The translations under genes were made by a program, and so were the position numbers. The notes beneath the pieces were generated by a model. The model saw only the letters and a list, made by a program, of their open reading frames with translations, did not search any database and was not told where the DNA came from. A stretch of DNA of 64,000 nt, taken from positions 62,001-126,000 of the forward strand of contig NZ_LPXO01000003.1 of the NCBI RefSeq assembly GCF_001482405.1, written 5' to 3'. Positions 17,732 to 27,428 of the stretch are shown piece after piece. Origin of the DNA: Pseudoponticoccus marisrubri. Lineage in GTDB: Bacteria > Pseudomonadota > Alphaproteobacteria > Rhodobacterales > Rhodobacteraceae. How positions within the stretch are numbered: position 1 is the stretch's first letter; each line of letters begins with the position of its first letter.

Positions 17732-19099
17732 TCAACCGGCGCCGAACACGTCGCCCACGAAACCTGTCAGGTCGGCCATGCGCGACAGCTGCATGCCGCC
17801 CGTTCCGCCCGCCTTGCCGCCCTGCGGCAGGATCGCGGAGGAAAAACCAAGTTTGCGGGCCTCTTTCAACCTGTTTTCGGTCTGGCTGACCGGCCTCAGG
17901 GCTCCTGATAGGCTGATTTCGCCGAAAACGACAGTCTCGGCGGGCAGGGCGCTGTCCTCGCGCGCGGAAAGTAGCGCAGCCGCCACAGCCAGATCGGCCG
18001 CCGGTTCGCCCACGCGCATGCCGCCGGCCACGTTCAGGTAGACGTCGAGCCCGGCAAAGGGGATGCCGCAGCGCGATTCGAGCACGGCGAGGATCATCGA
18101 CAGGCGCGAGCCGTCCCAGCCCACCACCGACCGGCGCGGCTGCGAGGTGGGCGAGGGTGCGACCAGCGCCTGGAACTCGACCAGCACCGGGCGCGTGCCC
18201 TCGATCCCCGAGAACACCACCGACCCGGTCGAGGGCGCGCCGCGCTCTGACAGGAACAGCGCCGAGGGGTTGGGCACCTCGGCCAGCCCGGCGCCGGTCA
18301 TCTCGAAGACGCCGATCTCGTCGGCCGGCCCGAAGCGGTTCTTGACCGAGCGCAGGATGCGGAACTGGTGGCCGCGCTCGCCCTCGAAGTACAGCACCGT
18401 GTCGACCATGTGCTCGACCACGCGCGGGCCGGCGATCTGGCCGTCCTTGGTGACGTGGCCGACCATGACCACGGCCGAGCCGCGCCGCTTGGCGAAGGTG
18501 GTCAGCTCATGCGCGGCGGCGCGCACCTGGCTGACGCTGCCCGGCGCGCTGTCGACATTGTCGGCCCACATGGTCTGCACCGAATCCACGATGGCCAGGT
18601 CGGGGCGCGCCTCGTCCAGCGTGGTCAGGATGTCGCGCAGGTTGGTCTCGGTCGCCAGCTTGACCTGTGCATCGGCCAGCCCCAGCCGCTGCGCGCGCAG
18701 CCGGACCTGGGCGCTGGCCTCCTCGCCCGAGATATAGACCACCGACAGCCCCGCATTGGCAAAGGCCGCCGCGGCCTGCAGCAGCAGGGTCGACTTGCCG
18801 ATGCCTGGATCGCCGCCCACCAGCACTGCCGAGGCCGGCACCAGCCCGCCGCCCAGCACGCGGTCGAGCTCGTCCAGACCGCAGGCGGTGCGCGGCGGCG
18901 GCGCCTCGCGGCTGGACAGGTCGGACAGCGGGATCGACTTGCCGCGCACCGTGCCCAGCGACTTGCCCGCCGGGCCCTGGCTCAGCGGTTTCTCCTCGAC
19001 GATGGTGTTCCACTCGCCGCAGGCCTCGCAGCGCCCGGCCCATTTCGAGCTGGTGGCGCCACAGGACTGGCAGACGAAGGCGGGGGCGGCTTTGGCCAT
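17732..19099 (-). CDS. radA: DNA repair protein RadA
   Basis: A 455-residue RecA-like ATPase that helps branch migration of recombination intermediates. It has the N-terminal zinc finger (CQSCG...CEACG, residues 10-28), Walker A GGDPGIGKST (about 95-104), the RadA-specific KNRFG motif, and a C-terminal Lon-protease-like domain (GLDVYLNVAGGMRVGEPAAD). Length and domain order are normal. Probably transcribed with cvpA. Confidence 0.97.
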   Translation of the reverse strand: MAKAAPAFVCQSCGATSSKWAGRCEACGEWNTIVEEKPLSQGPAGKSLGTVRGKSIPLSDLSSREAPPPRTACGLDELDRVLGGGLVPASAVLVGGDPGIGKSTLLLQAAAAFANAGLSVVYISGEEASAQVRLRAQRLGLADAQVKLATETNLRDILTTLDEARPDLAIVDSVQTMWADNVDSAPGSVSQVRAAAHELTTFAKRRGSAVVMVGHVTKDGQIAGPRVVEHMVDTVLYFEGERGHQFRILRSVKNRFGPADEIGVFEMTGAGLAEVPNPSALFLSERGAPSTGSVVFSGIEGTRPVLVEFQALVAPSPTSQPRRSVVGWDGSRLSMILAVLESRCGIPFAGLDVYLNVAGGMRVGEPAADLAVAAALLSAREDSALPAETVVFGEISLSGALRPVSQTENRLKEARKLGFSSAILPQGGKAGGTGGMQLSRMADLTGFVGDVFGAG

Positions 19100-19190
19100 G
19101 AGAGCTCCTGTCTTCCCGGGCAGGGTGCCTTATGCCGCAAAGCGCGCGGCACGCCAATGGGCCACGCGGCGGCATGGCGGGCCCGGCGCC

Positions 19191-19631
19191 CTAGGCGCTC
19201 TGCGGGGCCGCCCGGCGCCCCTCGGCAATGGTCAGCGCGATCGAGGCCAGCACGCAGCCGGTGAACAGGTAGAGCCCCCAGGCGGTCTCGATCCGGCCGA
19301 CGCCCATGCCCTTGGCCAGCGTCACGTATAGCGCGATCAGGAAGATGTCGGCCATGGCGCATTTGCCCAGCACCCCGATCGCGGGCAGGGCGCGGCGGTC
19401 CAGCAGGCCGAACTGCACCAGCGCCAGCCCCAGCGTCTTGAGCATAGGGGCGAAGAGCGCAAAGGCCGTCACCACCAGCGCCAGCGCGATATCGGTGCCC
19501 CAGAGCGCCTGCAGCCCCGAGATCACGCTGATCTCGCTCATCCCGAAGAGCGGCAGCAGCCCCGCCTTCATGAGCGGCGCGAACCACGACACGGGGTAGA
19601 GCAGCACAAGGAGCAGGTTCAGCCAGCGCAT
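19191..19631 (-). CDS. PqiA-like (paraquat-inducible protein A) membrane protein
   Basis: A 146-residue protein with four membrane helices and the PqiA-domain features LVVTAFALFAPMLKTLGL and LGKCAMADIFLIALYV. Full PqiA has two such domains plus a zinc motif; this is a single domain. PqiA proteins partner MCE proteins in lipid transport across the envelope, which fits the neighbouring MlaFE-like transporter genes. Confidence 0.82.
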   Translation of the reverse strand: MRWLNLLLVLLYPVSWFAPLMKAGLLPLFGMSEISVISGLQALWGTDIALALVVTAFALFAPMLKTLGLALVQFGLLDRRALPAIGVLGKCAMADIFLIALYVTLAKGMGVGRIETAWGLYLFTGCVLASIALTIAEGRRAAPQSA

Positions 19632-19662
19632 CGCGCTCAGATGGGCGCGGCGGGCGGCGGCG

Positions 19663-20049
19663 TCAACCGATCCACCACCAGGCCAGCAGCAGCCCGGCCA
19701 GCATCAGCAGGTGCAGGATGTCCAGCCAGCGCCAGCGCGCGCGCGGGGTGATCGTGCTGATCAGGAACACCGCCGAGGGCACCAGCAGCGCCGCCATGCC
19801 GCCGCTCTGGCCCATGAAGCGCGCCGCCGAGACATAAAGCGGCCCCTCGTTCAGCCCGGCGGCCGGCGCCAGCACCGTGGCCACGCCACCCAGCGCCATC
19901 AGCAGCGCGACCAGCGCCGGCCAGCGCGCGATGCCCTGGCCCACCGCCAGGCGCAGCGCGGCAAGCACGGCCAGCACCTCGAGATAGACGAATTTCTTGA
20001 AGAAGAAGAAGCCGAGGACCACCGGGTCCGGCTCGGGCAGGAAATTCAT
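19663..20049 (-). CDS. Hypothetical 4-TM membrane protein next to mlaF
   Basis: A 128-residue, very hydrophobic protein with about four helices; no family recognised. The N-terminus has VVLGFFFFKKFVYLEVLAVL and the C-terminus LHLLMLAGLLLAWWWIG. Its start overlaps the stop of the ATPase gene (ATGA), so it is translated with the transporter genes and may be a subunit or accessory of it, a context-based guess. Confidence 0.7.
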   Translation of the reverse strand: MNFLPEPDPVVLGFFFFKKFVYLEVLAVLAALRLAVGQGIARWPALVALLMALGGVATVLAPAAGLNEGPLYVSAARFMGQSGGMAALLVPSAVFLISTITPRARWRWLDILHLLMLAGLLLAWWWIG

Positions 20050-20792
20050 CGCACCGCCTCGATCGGGCCCTCGGCCGAGCCGGTGATGAATTGCCGCACA
20101 TGGGCGTCGCCGCTGCGGTCCAGCTCGCTCGCGGGGCCGGTCCACTTGATGACCCCGTCATGCAGCATGGCCACGTTGTCGGCGATGGCGCGCACGCTGG
20201 TCATGTCATGGGTGATGGTCATGGCGGTGACGCCCATCTCGGTCACGATCTCGCGGATCAGGTCGTTGATGACCCCGGCCATGATCGGGTCGAGCCCGGT
20301 GGTGGGTTCGTCGAAGAAGATGATCTCGGGCTCGGCGGCGATGGCGCGGGCGAGGCCCACGCGCTTCTGCATGCCGCCCGAGAGCTCGGCGGGGAAAAGG
20401 TCGGCCACCTCGGATTTCAACCCGACGCGGCGCAGCTTCTCGATGGCGCGGTCGCGCGCGGCCTCGGCCGGCATGCGGTCGCGCCCCTGCAGCAGGCGGA
20501 AGGCGACGTTCTGCCAGACCGGCAGGCTGTCGAACAGCGCCGCGCCCTGGAACAGCATCCCGAACCGGGCGAGGAAGGCGTCGCGCTCGGTGCGGGTCAC
20601 GTCCTCGTCGTCCAGCGTGATCTGGCCCGCGTCCGGGGTGACGAGGCCGAGGATGCATTTCAGCAGTACCGACTTGCCGGTGCCCGAGCCGCCGATGATC
20701 ACCATCGACGTGCCCTGCGGAATGTCCAGATCGACCCCGCGCAGCACGTGGTTGTCGTCAAAGGACTTGCAGACCGAGCGCAGGCGGATCAT
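20046..20792 (-). CDS. mlaF: MlaF-like ABC transporter ATPase
   Basis: A 248-residue ABC ATPase with Walker A GGSGTGKS, signature LSGGMQKRVGLARA and Walker B IIFFDEPTTGLDP. The GGMQKRV form of the signature is typical of the MlaF/Ttg2A group, which powers phospholipid transport between inner and outer membranes. Permease mlaE lies 31 bp upstream; MlaD (MCE substrate-binding) and MlaC are not in this window. Confidence 0.92.
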   Translation of the reverse strand: MIRLRSVCKSFDDNHVLRGVDLDIPQGTSMVIIGGSGTGKSVLLKCILGLVTPDAGQITLDDEDVTRTERDAFLARFGMLFQGAALFDSLPVWQNVAFRLLQGRDRMPAEAARDRAIEKLRRVGLKSEVADLFPAELSGGMQKRVGLARAIAAEPEIIFFDEPTTGLDPIMAGVINDLIREIVTEMGVTAMTITHDMTSVRAIADNVAMLHDGVIKWTGPASELDRSGDAHVRQFITGSAEGPIEAVR

Positions 20793-20823
20793 GCCGCGCC
20801 TCCGGGATGTCCAGGCGCAGAGC

Positions 20824-21609
20824 TCATAGCGAGAAGAAGACCCCCGTCAGCAGAAAGTTCGCGGCCAGGATCAGCACGGCCGCCGCCTCGACCGCGTATT
20901 TGGTGGCCCGGCCCACGCCCTGCGCGCCGCGGCCCGAATGCATGCCGAAATAGCAGCCCATCAGCGCCGCGAGCCCGCCGAAGGCGCAGCCCTTGACCAG
21001 CGACGAGATGATGTCGGTCGCCTCGAGGAAATTGATCGTGTTGTTTAGATAGGCCGCCGCGTTGAAGCCCAGCGACCCGGTGGCCAGCGCGTAGCCACCG
21101 AAGATGCCGATCAGGTCGCCCACCGCGACCAGCACGGGCACGACCAGAAGCGCGGCCAGCACGCGCGGCGCGACAAGGTATTTCAGCGGATCGGTGGACA
21201 GGGTCACCAGCGCGTCGATCTGCTCGGTCACCTTCATGGTGGCGATCTCGGCCGCGATGGAGGAGGTCACGCGCGCCGCGATCATCAGCCCGACCAGCAC
21301 CGGGCCCAACTCGCGCACCATGCCCACGGCGACGATCTGCGGCACAACCGCCTCGGCGTTGAAGCGCGCGCCGCCGGCATAGATCTGCAGCGCCAGCGCG
21401 CCGCCGGTGAAGATGGCGGTCAGCCCGACCACGGGCAGCGACAGCCAGCCGATATTCACCAGCGCTTGGCCGAATTCGCGGGCGTAGAAGGGCGGGCGCA
21501 GCACATGGCTCAGCGCGGCCAGCGCGAACAGCGTCACGCGCCCGACAAAGCCGAGCCCGCCAAGGCTGGCGCGCCCCAGCGCGCCGAGAGGGGCGGTCAG
21601 GCTGCTCAT
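20824..21609 (-). CDS. mlaE: MlaE-like ABC transporter permease
   Basis: A 261-residue permease of the MlaE family, with the conserved central segment [20 protein letters not shown] and five to six membrane helices. It partners the MlaF ATPase. The start at 21609 overlaps the alr stop (ATGA), so alr-mlaE-mlaF are probably one transcript. It also resembles plastid TGD1, the same family. Confidence 0.92.
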   Translation of the reverse strand: MSSLTAPLGALGRASLGGLGFVGRVTLFALAALSHVLRPPFYAREFGQALVNIGWLSLPVVGLTAIFTGGALALQIYAGGARFNAEAVVPQIVAVGMVRELGPVLVGLMIAARVTSSIAAEIATMKVTEQIDALVTLSTDPLKYLVAPRVLAALLVVPVLVAVGDLIGIFGGYALATGSLGFNAAAYLNNTINFLEATDIISSLVKGCAFGGLAALMGCYFGMHSGRGAQGVGRATKYAVEAAAVLILAANFLLTGVFFSL

Positions 21610-22643
21610 GTCGTCAGGTAGGTCCGGGCATAGCGTGCGCCCAGCGAGGTCAGGATCTCGTAGCCGATCGTGCCCGCCCAGTCGGCCAGCGTGTCGACGC
21701 TCTGGTGCTGGCCCAACAGTTCCATCGCCTCGGGCGTGTCCCCGACCTCGGTCACGTCGACTCCGATCAGGTCCATCGAGATGCGCCCCAGCACCTTGCA
21801 GCGTGTCTCGCCGGCCCAGAGCCAGGCGCCGCGGCTCATGGTGCGCAGGATGCCGTCGGCATAGCCCGCGGCCACCGTGGCCACGCGGGTCGGGCGCTCG
21901 GCGGTCCAGGTGTTGCCATAGCCCACCGTCTCGCCCGGCAGCACGTCGCGAACCTGGATCACCGGGATGCGCACCGTGACCACGGGCTGCGCCTCGATGA
22001 AGGGCAGCCCGCCATACAGGCCGATGCCCGGGCGGGTCAGGTCGAAATGATAATCCGGCCCCATCAGGATCCCGCCCGTGGCCGAGAGCGAGCGCGGCGC
22101 GTCGATCCCGTCGGTCATCTCGGTGAAGCTGCGCAGTTGGTGGGCGTTCATCGGGTGGTCGGGCTCGTCCGCGCAGGCGAGATGGCTCATCACCAGCGAC
22201 GGGCGCTGCGCCAGCGCGATCTCGCGCAGCGCGGCCCATTCGGCCGGCTCCATCCCCAGCCGGTTCATGCCCGAATCGAGCTGGATGCCGAACGGGTGCC
22301 CCGGCAGCCCCTCGACATGGCGCAGCATCTGGTCGATGGAATTGATCATCGGGGTCAGCTGCGCGTCGCGCAGCAGCGCGGCATCGCCCGCCATGTGCCC
22401 CGAGAAGACGCTGATCTCGGGCCCGGGGCCGAGGATGCGGCGCAGCTCGGCCCCTTCCTCGGCGATCGCCACGAAGAAGCGGCGCGCCCCGGCCGCGGCC
22501 AGCGCCGGCGCCACCTTGTCGAGGCCCAGCCCGTAGGCATCGGCCTTGACCACGGCGGCGGCCTCGCCCTGCGTCAGGTCGGAAAGGGTCCGCCAGTTGG
22601 CGCAGAGGGCGGGCAGGTCGATGGTCAGATGAGCTTGGGCCAT
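21606..22643 (-). CDS. alr: Alanine racemase
   Basis: A 345-residue PLP enzyme that interconverts L- and D-alanine for peptidoglycan. The PLP lysine is in [12 protein letters not shown] near the N-terminus, and the C-terminal beta domain has the conserved catalytic region VGYGNTW and [12 protein letters not shown]. The start at 22643 ([13 protein letters not shown]) fits the family; the open frame upstream does not. Divergent from cobS. Confidence 0.95.
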   Translation of the reverse strand: MAQAHLTIDLPALCANWRTLSDLTQGEAAAVVKADAYGLGLDKVAPALAAAGARRFFVAIAEEGAELRRILGPGPEISVFSGHMAGDAALLRDAQLTPMINSIDQMLRHVEGLPGHPFGIQLDSGMNRLGMEPAEWAALREIALAQRPSLVMSHLACADEPDHPMNAHQLRSFTEMTDGIDAPRSLSATGGILMGPDYHFDLTRPGIGLYGGLPFIEAQPVVTVRIPVIQVRDVLPGETVGYGNTWTAERPTRVATVAAGYADGILRTMSRGAWLWAGETRCKVLGRISMDLIGVDVTEVGDTPEAMELLGQHQSVDTLADWAGTIGYEILTSLGARYARTYLTT

Positions 22644-22785
22644 GCGCGATGTGTTTGGCATGGAACGGGCGAGGGTCAAGTGCGAAATGGCCGCGGAGGG
22701 GGCGACTTGTGGCCGGGGCGGGCTGCGGCATAGGCTGCACGCAGGGTGCGGCAGGAGCGCCGCGCCGGGCAAGAGCAGGACGGGC

Positions 22786-23553
22786 ATGCGCGACGCGATC
22801 CACCTGGAATGGCAGCTGTTCCTGCTGGCACTGCGCTACCTGACGCGCGTGCCGGTGCCCGCCGGGCTGCCCAGCTCGGACGACCTGATGATCCGCGCCA
22901 CCAAGTATCACCCGGTGGTGGGCGTGGTGGTGGGGGCCGTCGGCGCGGCGGTGCTGTGGCTGGCCGCGCTGGTCCTGCCCTGGGGTGCGGCGGTGATCCT
23001 GTCACTGGCCGCGACCCTGATCGTGACCGGCGCCTTCCACGAGGACGGGCTGGCCGATGCGGTGGACGGGCTGGCCGGCGGGTCCGATCGCGACACGGTG
23101 CTGCGCATCATGGCCGATGCGCGTCTGGGCAAGCATGGCGGCATGGCGCTGGGGCTTGTGCTGGCGCTCAAGCTGGTGCTGCTGGCCTCGCTGAACCTGC
23201 CGGACGCCATGGCCGCGCTGGTGGCCGGGCACGCGATGGGGCGCATGGGCGCGGTGCATATCATCGCCACGACACGCTATGCGCGCTCGGAGGGGATGCA
23301 GGCGATCATCACCGCGATCACGCCCGATGGCTACCGCGTGGCGCTGGCCATGCTGGCGGTGCTGCTGGCGGGGATGATGCTGTGGTTCGGCTGGGTGGCC
23401 ACCGGCTATGCGCTGGTCCTGTCCATCCTGCTGGGACAGCTCTTCCGCGCCTGGTTCCAGCGCAAGCTGGGCGGCTATACGGGCGATTGCCTGGGCGGGG
23501 TGCAGCAGCTCTGCGAGCTGGGCGTGTACCTGGGGCTGGCCATCGTGTTGTGA
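22786..23553 (+). CDS. cobS: Adenosylcobinamide-GDP ribazoletransferase
   Basis: A 255-residue membrane enzyme that joins adenosylcobinamide-GDP and alpha-ribazole to finish cobalamin. Conserved motifs are [29 protein letters not shown] and the C-terminal [11 protein letters not shown]. The start at 22786 follows AGCAGGA. It is a lone gene on the plus strand between alr and dnaB; no other cobalamin gene and no B12 riboswitch are visible around it. Confidence 0.95.
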   Translation: MRDAIHLEWQLFLLALRYLTRVPVPAGLPSSDDLMIRATKYHPVVGVVVGAVGAAVLWLAALVLPWGAAVILSLAATLIVTGAFHEDGLADAVDGLAGGSDRDTVLRIMADARLGKHGGMALGLVLALKLVLLASLNLPDAMAALVAGHAMGRMGAVHIIATTRYARSEGMQAIITAITPDGYRVALAMLAVLLAGMMLWFGWVATGYALVLSILLGQLFRAWFQRKLGGYTGDCLGGVQQLCELGVYLGLAIVL

Positions 23554-23670
23554 GGCGCGTTGCGCCGCGAGTGTGCCCCGTCCCGACCCGCCTCATTCCG
23601 GGGCAGGTCGGTGAAGAACCCGCCCACGTCAGCCCGATCCGGGCAGACCGGGCCGCGCGGGGGAAGGTGC

Positions 23671-25158
23671 TCAGAAGCCCGCGCCCTCGCCGTTCTGCCA
23701 GGGCTTCACGAGGTTGCCGAAACGCGTGAACTGGCTCTCGAAGCTCAGCTCCACCGTGCCGATCGGGCCGTGACGCTGCTTGCCGATGATGACCTCGGCC
23801 TTGCCGTGCAGCCGGGCCATGCGCTCCTGCCAGGCGACCATCTCGTCCAGCCGGTCATCCGAGGGCTTTTCGCGCTCGACGTAGTATTCCTCGCGGAAGA
23901 CGAACATGACCACGTCGGCATCCTGCTCGATCGAGCCCGATTCGCGCAGGTCCGACAGCTGTGGGCGCTTGTCGTCGCGGCTCTCCACCTGGCGCGAGAG
24001 CTGCGACAGGGCGATGACGGGGATGTTGAGCTCTTTCGCGATCGCCTTGAGCCCCATCGAGATCTCGGCGATCTCCTGCACCCGGTTGTCCGAGGTGCCG
24101 CGCAGCAGCTGCAGGTAGTCGACGATCAGCAGGTCCAGCCCGTGCGTCCGCTTCAGCCGCCGCGCCCGCGCCGCGACCTGGCTGATCGGCAGGGCGGGGG
24201 TGTCGTCGATGAAGAGCGGGCAGGCCTCGAGATCCTTGGCCGCCTGCACGAAGCGGCGGAACTCGCGCTCGTCCATGTCGCCCTGGCGGATCTTGTGGCT
24301 GGAGATCTCCGAAGCCTCGGCAAGGATCCGGCTGGCCAGCTGCTCGGCGCTCATCTCGAGGCTGAAGAAGCCGACCACGCCACCCTCGACCGCGCCCTGC
24401 GAGCCGTCGGGCAGCACGCCCTTGCGATAGGCCCGCGCGATGTTGAAGGCGAGGTTGGTGGCCAGCGAGGTCTTGCCCATCGAGGGGCGCCCGGCGAGGA
24501 TCAACAGGTCGGACTTGTGCAGCCCGCCCAGCTTCTTGTCCATGTCCACCAGCCCGGTGCCGAGGCCCGCCAGCCCGCCATCGCGCTGGTAGGCGGCATT
24601 GGCGACGTTGACCGCCTCGGTCGCGGCGCGCAGGAAGGACTGGAAGCCGCGCTCGGTCTGGCCCTGCTCGGCCAGCTTGTAGAGCGCCTGCTCGGCATCG
24701 ACGATCTGCTCGGAGGGTTCGGATTTCACGTCGACCTTGGCGGCGCGGTCGGCAATGTCGCGGCCCAGCCGGATCAGGTCGCGGCGCACGGCCAACTCGT
24801 AGATCATCTGCGCGTAATCGCGCACCGCGAAGGTCGAGACGGCGCAGCCCGCCAGCCGCAGCAGGTAGGCGCCCCCGCCCAGGCTCTGCAGCCCCTCGTC
24901 ATCCTCCATGAAGGCCTTGAGCGTGACCGGGCTGGCCAGCGTGTTGCGCGAGATCCGCGCCGCGGCGACCTCGAAGATGCGCTGGTGGACGGGGTCGAAG
25001 AAATGCTGCGGCTTGATGATCGCGGCGATCCGGTCGAAGATCTCGTTCTCGGTCAGGATCGCGCCCAGCAGCTGCTGTTCGGCCTCGATCGAGTGCGGCA
25101 GGCTGTCCGGCGCGTCGACCTGCACGCCGGTCGGATTGATTGCGGTCACTTCGTTCAT
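23671..25158 (-). CDS. dnaB: Replicative DNA helicase DnaB
   Basis: A 495-residue hexameric helicase of the replisome. The N-terminal domain (LPHSIEAEQQLLGAIL) is followed by the RecA-like motor with Walker A GRPSMGKTS, FFSLEMSAEQLASR, and DLLIVDYLQLL as Walker B. Length is normal and no intein is present. Convergent with cobS. Confidence 0.97.
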   Translation of the reverse strand: MNEVTAINPTGVQVDAPDSLPHSIEAEQQLLGAILTENEIFDRIAAIIKPQHFFDPVHQRIFEVAAARISRNTLASPVTLKAFMEDDEGLQSLGGGAYLLRLAGCAVSTFAVRDYAQMIYELAVRRDLIRLGRDIADRAAKVDVKSEPSEQIVDAEQALYKLAEQGQTERGFQSFLRAATEAVNVANAAYQRDGGLAGLGTGLVDMDKKLGGLHKSDLLILAGRPSMGKTSLATNLAFNIARAYRKGVLPDGSQGAVEGGVVGFFSLEMSAEQLASRILAEASEISSHKIRQGDMDEREFRRFVQAAKDLEACPLFIDDTPALPISQVAARARRLKRTHGLDLLIVDYLQLLRGTSDNRVQEIAEISMGLKAIAKELNIPVIALSQLSRQVESRDDKRPQLSDLRESGSIEQDADVVMFVFREEYYVEREKPSDDRLDEMVAWQERMARLHGKAEVIIGKQRHGPIGTVELSFESQFTRFGNLVKPWQNGEGAGF

Positions 25159-25444
25159 CTGCTGCCCCTGTCTGCCCCTGGTGTCTGCCGGTCCGGCCCC
25201 TTTGCCGGAAAAGCGCAGGCCGGGATAGGGGGACAGGTCTGTGGGAAAGCCTGTTCAAAACCCCTGCTGACCTAGGGTTAGGCGCCTGTGGCGCGCAGCC
25301 GCGTCAGCTTATCCTGTGTGCCCTTGCCTGCGACCTACAAGATACAGAAGGCGGTGCGATTCTGTAAAGCCTTGTCCACAGCTTGTCCCGGGCCCGAATT
25401 TTTCGGGGGATAAGTCCCGGGCTGCCTGCGCGGGCGGCAGCGGC

Positions 25445-26110
25445 CTAGGCGCGGGCGGCCCGCCAGCCGTGCGGGTCCTCGAGAAAGGCGCGCACGTCGC
25501 CCAGCACCGCCTCGTGGCGTGCAGGGGCCTCGTCCAGCACCTCCCACCAGGTGCACAGGTGGTGCAGCGCAACCCCGTGATCGCCCAGCGTCTTCACCGT
25601 CTCGGGGAAGATGCCGTAATAGAAGATCACCGCGGTGTGGGCGCAGCTGGCGCCGGTCTCGCGGATCGCGTCGACGAAGGACAGCTTGGAGCCGCCATCC
25701 GTGGTCAGGTCCTCGACCAGCAGCACGCGGTCGTCCTCGCCCATGACCCCCTCGATCCGGGCGTTGCGCCCGTAGCCCTTGGGCTTCTTGCGCACATAGG
25801 TCATCGGCAGCCCCATCCGCTCGGCCACCAGCGCGGCAAAGGGGATGCCCGCCGTCTCGCCACCCGCGATATTGTCGAAGGCCTCGAAGCCTGCCTGCCG
25901 CATGACGGTCACGGTGAGGAAGTCCATCAATGTGGCGCGGATGCGCGGGTAGGAGATCAGCTTGCGGCAGTCGATATAGACCGGGCTGAGCTGGCCCGAG
26001 GCAAGCTTGAACGGCGTGTCGGTCATGAAGTTCACCGCCTCGATCTCCCACAGCATGCGCGCGGTCAGCCGGGCCATCTCTTCGGCGGTGGGGTAGGTCG
26101 AGGGGATCAT
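25445..26110 (-). CDS. pyrE: Orotate phosphoribosyltransferase
   Basis: A 221-residue enzyme converting orotate and PRPP to OMP in pyrimidine synthesis. The PRPP-binding loop is [14 protein letters not shown], and [10 protein letters not shown] is the catalytic flexible loop. The start at 26110 ([12 protein letters not shown]) follows AAAGGACA. It lies downstream of pyrC on the same strand, with palindrome array B filling most of the 142-bp gap between them. Confidence 0.95.
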   Translation of the reverse strand: MIPSTYPTAEEMARLTARMLWEIEAVNFMTDTPFKLASGQLSPVYIDCRKLISYPRIRATLMDFLTVTVMRQAGFEAFDNIAGGETAGIPFAALVAERMGLPMTYVRKKPKGYGRNARIEGVMGEDDRVLLVEDLTTDGGSKLSFVDAIRETGASCAHTAVIFYYGIFPETVKTLGDHGVALHHLCTWWEVLDEAPARHEAVLGDVRAFLEDPHGWRAARA

Positions 26111-26143
26111 GTCGGGTGTCCTTTGGGCGGTTGGGGCAGGGGG

Positions 26144-26237
26144 CAAGGCCCTTCGAAGGGCCTTGGTCAACGCTCTTGCAAGAGCGTTGGGGAACGCCTT
26201 TGCAAAGGCGTTCCCGGAAGGCGCGTCGACGCGCCTT
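26144..26237 (-). repeat. Tandem perfect-palindrome array B (four units)
   Basis: Four back-to-back perfect palindromes in the pyrC-pyrE gap: 26144-26165 (22 nt, centre TTCGAA), 26168-26189 (22 nt, centre TTGCAA), 26190-26215 (26 nt, centre TTGCAA) and 26218-26237 (20 nt, centre GTCGAC). Spacers are 2, 0 and 2 nt. Arms differ (AAGGCCCTTC, AACGCTCTTG, AACGCCTTTG, AAGGCGCGTC), yet each 20-mer keeps AA-S-GC at its edge. Read on the minus strand the array begins 15 nt after the pyrC stop and ends in TTG-CCCCCTGCCCCAACC, 33 nt before the pyrE ATG. Confidence 0.9.
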
Positions 26238-26252
26238 GCCGCGGGGCTGCAG

Positions 26253-27290
26253 TCACGGGACGACGCGCCACTGCAATTCCATCTGCGGATCGAACAGCGT
26301 GATCGGCCCGTCCTCGGTGTCGATCTTCTCCGGGTAGGTAACCGTGGCGCCCTTCTGCAGCGTGATCCGCGTCTCGTTGGGCGGCAGGCCGTAGAAGGCC
26401 GGCCCGTTGAGGGAGGTGAAGGCCTCCAGCCGGTCCAGTGCGCCTTCCTGCTCGAACACCTGTGCCAGGATCGACAGCGTGTTGGTCGCCGTGAAACAGC
26501 CCGCGCAGCCGCAGGCGCTTTCCTTCAGCGGATCGAGATGCGGCGCGCTGTCAGTGCCCAGGAAGAATGTCGCCTCGCCCGAGGTGGCGGCGGCGCGCAG
26601 GGCCTGGCGGTGCTCTTCGCGTTTGGCCACGGGCAGGCAGTAGTAATGCGGGCGGATGCCGCCGGCGAGGATCGCGTTGCGGTTGATCACGAGGTGATGC
26701 GTGGTGATCGTCGCGCCGAGATCCGGGCCACCGGCGCGGGCATAGTCCACACCCTGGCGCGTGGTGATATGCTCCATGATCACGCGCAGACCCGGCGTCG
26801 CGCGGCGCAGCGGATCGAGCACCCGGTCGATGAACACCGCCTCGCGGTCGAAGATGTCGATCTCGGCATCGACCACCTCGCCATGCACGCAGAGCGGGCA
26901 GCCGATCTCGGCCATGCGCTCCAGCACGGCGCGCACGCGGTCGATCTCCTTCACGCCCGAGGCCGAGTTGGTCGTCGCGCCCGCCGGGTAGAGCTTGACC
27001 GCGGTGATCAGCCCCTCGGCATGGGCACGGGCCACGTCCTCGGGATCGGTCTCCTCGGTCAGGTAGAGCGTCATCAGCGGGGTGAAGCCGCTGCCCGGGG
27101 GCAGGGCGGCGCGGATCCGGTCGCGATAGGCCGCCGCATCGGCCCCGGTGACCACCGGCGGCACGAGGTTCGGCATGATGATGGCACGGCCGAAATGGCG
27201 CGCGGTTTCCGGGGCCACGGCACGCAGCACCGCACCGTCGCGCAGGTGAAGATGCCAGTCATCGGGCTGTCGAAGCGTGATCTGATCCAT
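26253..27290 (-). CDS. pyrC: Dihydroorotase
   Basis: A 345-residue class II type dihydroorotase for the third step of pyrimidine synthesis. The zinc ligands HLHLRDG are at residues 13-19 and the carboxylated lysine is in [28 protein letters not shown] and the catalytic Asp in FLGTDSAPH are all present. The start at 27290 ([12 protein letters not shown]) matches the family. pyrC and pyrE are probably co-transcribed. Confidence 0.96.
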   Translation of the reverse strand: MDQITLRQPDDWHLHLRDGAVLRAVAPETARHFGRAIIMPNLVPPVVTGADAAAYRDRIRAALPPGSGFTPLMTLYLTEETDPEDVARAHAEGLITAVKLYPAGATTNSASGVKEIDRVRAVLERMAEIGCPLCVHGEVVDAEIDIFDREAVFIDRVLDPLRRATPGLRVIMEHITTRQGVDYARAGGPDLGATITTHHLVINRNAILAGGIRPHYYCLPVAKREEHRQALRAAATSGEATFFLGTDSAPHLDPLKESACGCAGCFTATNTLSILAQVFEQEGALDRLEAFTSLNGPAFYGLPPNETRITLQKGATVTYPEKIDTEDGPITLFDPQMELQWRVVP

Positions 27291-27428
27291 GCGCCATCCG
27301 TTAGCATGGCCGCGCCGCAAACCGCCAGAGGCATTGCGCCGGGCAGTGCGGACAGCGGCGTTTTGGCGAGGGCGCACAGTCTTGCGGCGGTCGATGACGG
27401 GATCGCCGCAGGACGGTGCCAAAGGCCG

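Noticed and set aside
22644-22785. Cobalamin riboswitch upstream of cobS
   Set aside because: The leader is only about 140 nt and no B12-box-like sequence or conserved core could be seen.
25372-25380. DnaA box (TTGTCCACA) near dnaB, hint of a replication origin
   Set aside because: A single site one base off consensus, with no second box cluster, AT-rich unwinding region or origin genes (dnaA, dnaN, parAB) around it.
26144-26237. CRISPR array
   Set aside because: Units are palindromes of differing sequence separated by 0-2 nt; there are no constant repeats with 25-40 nt unique spacers and no cas genes.
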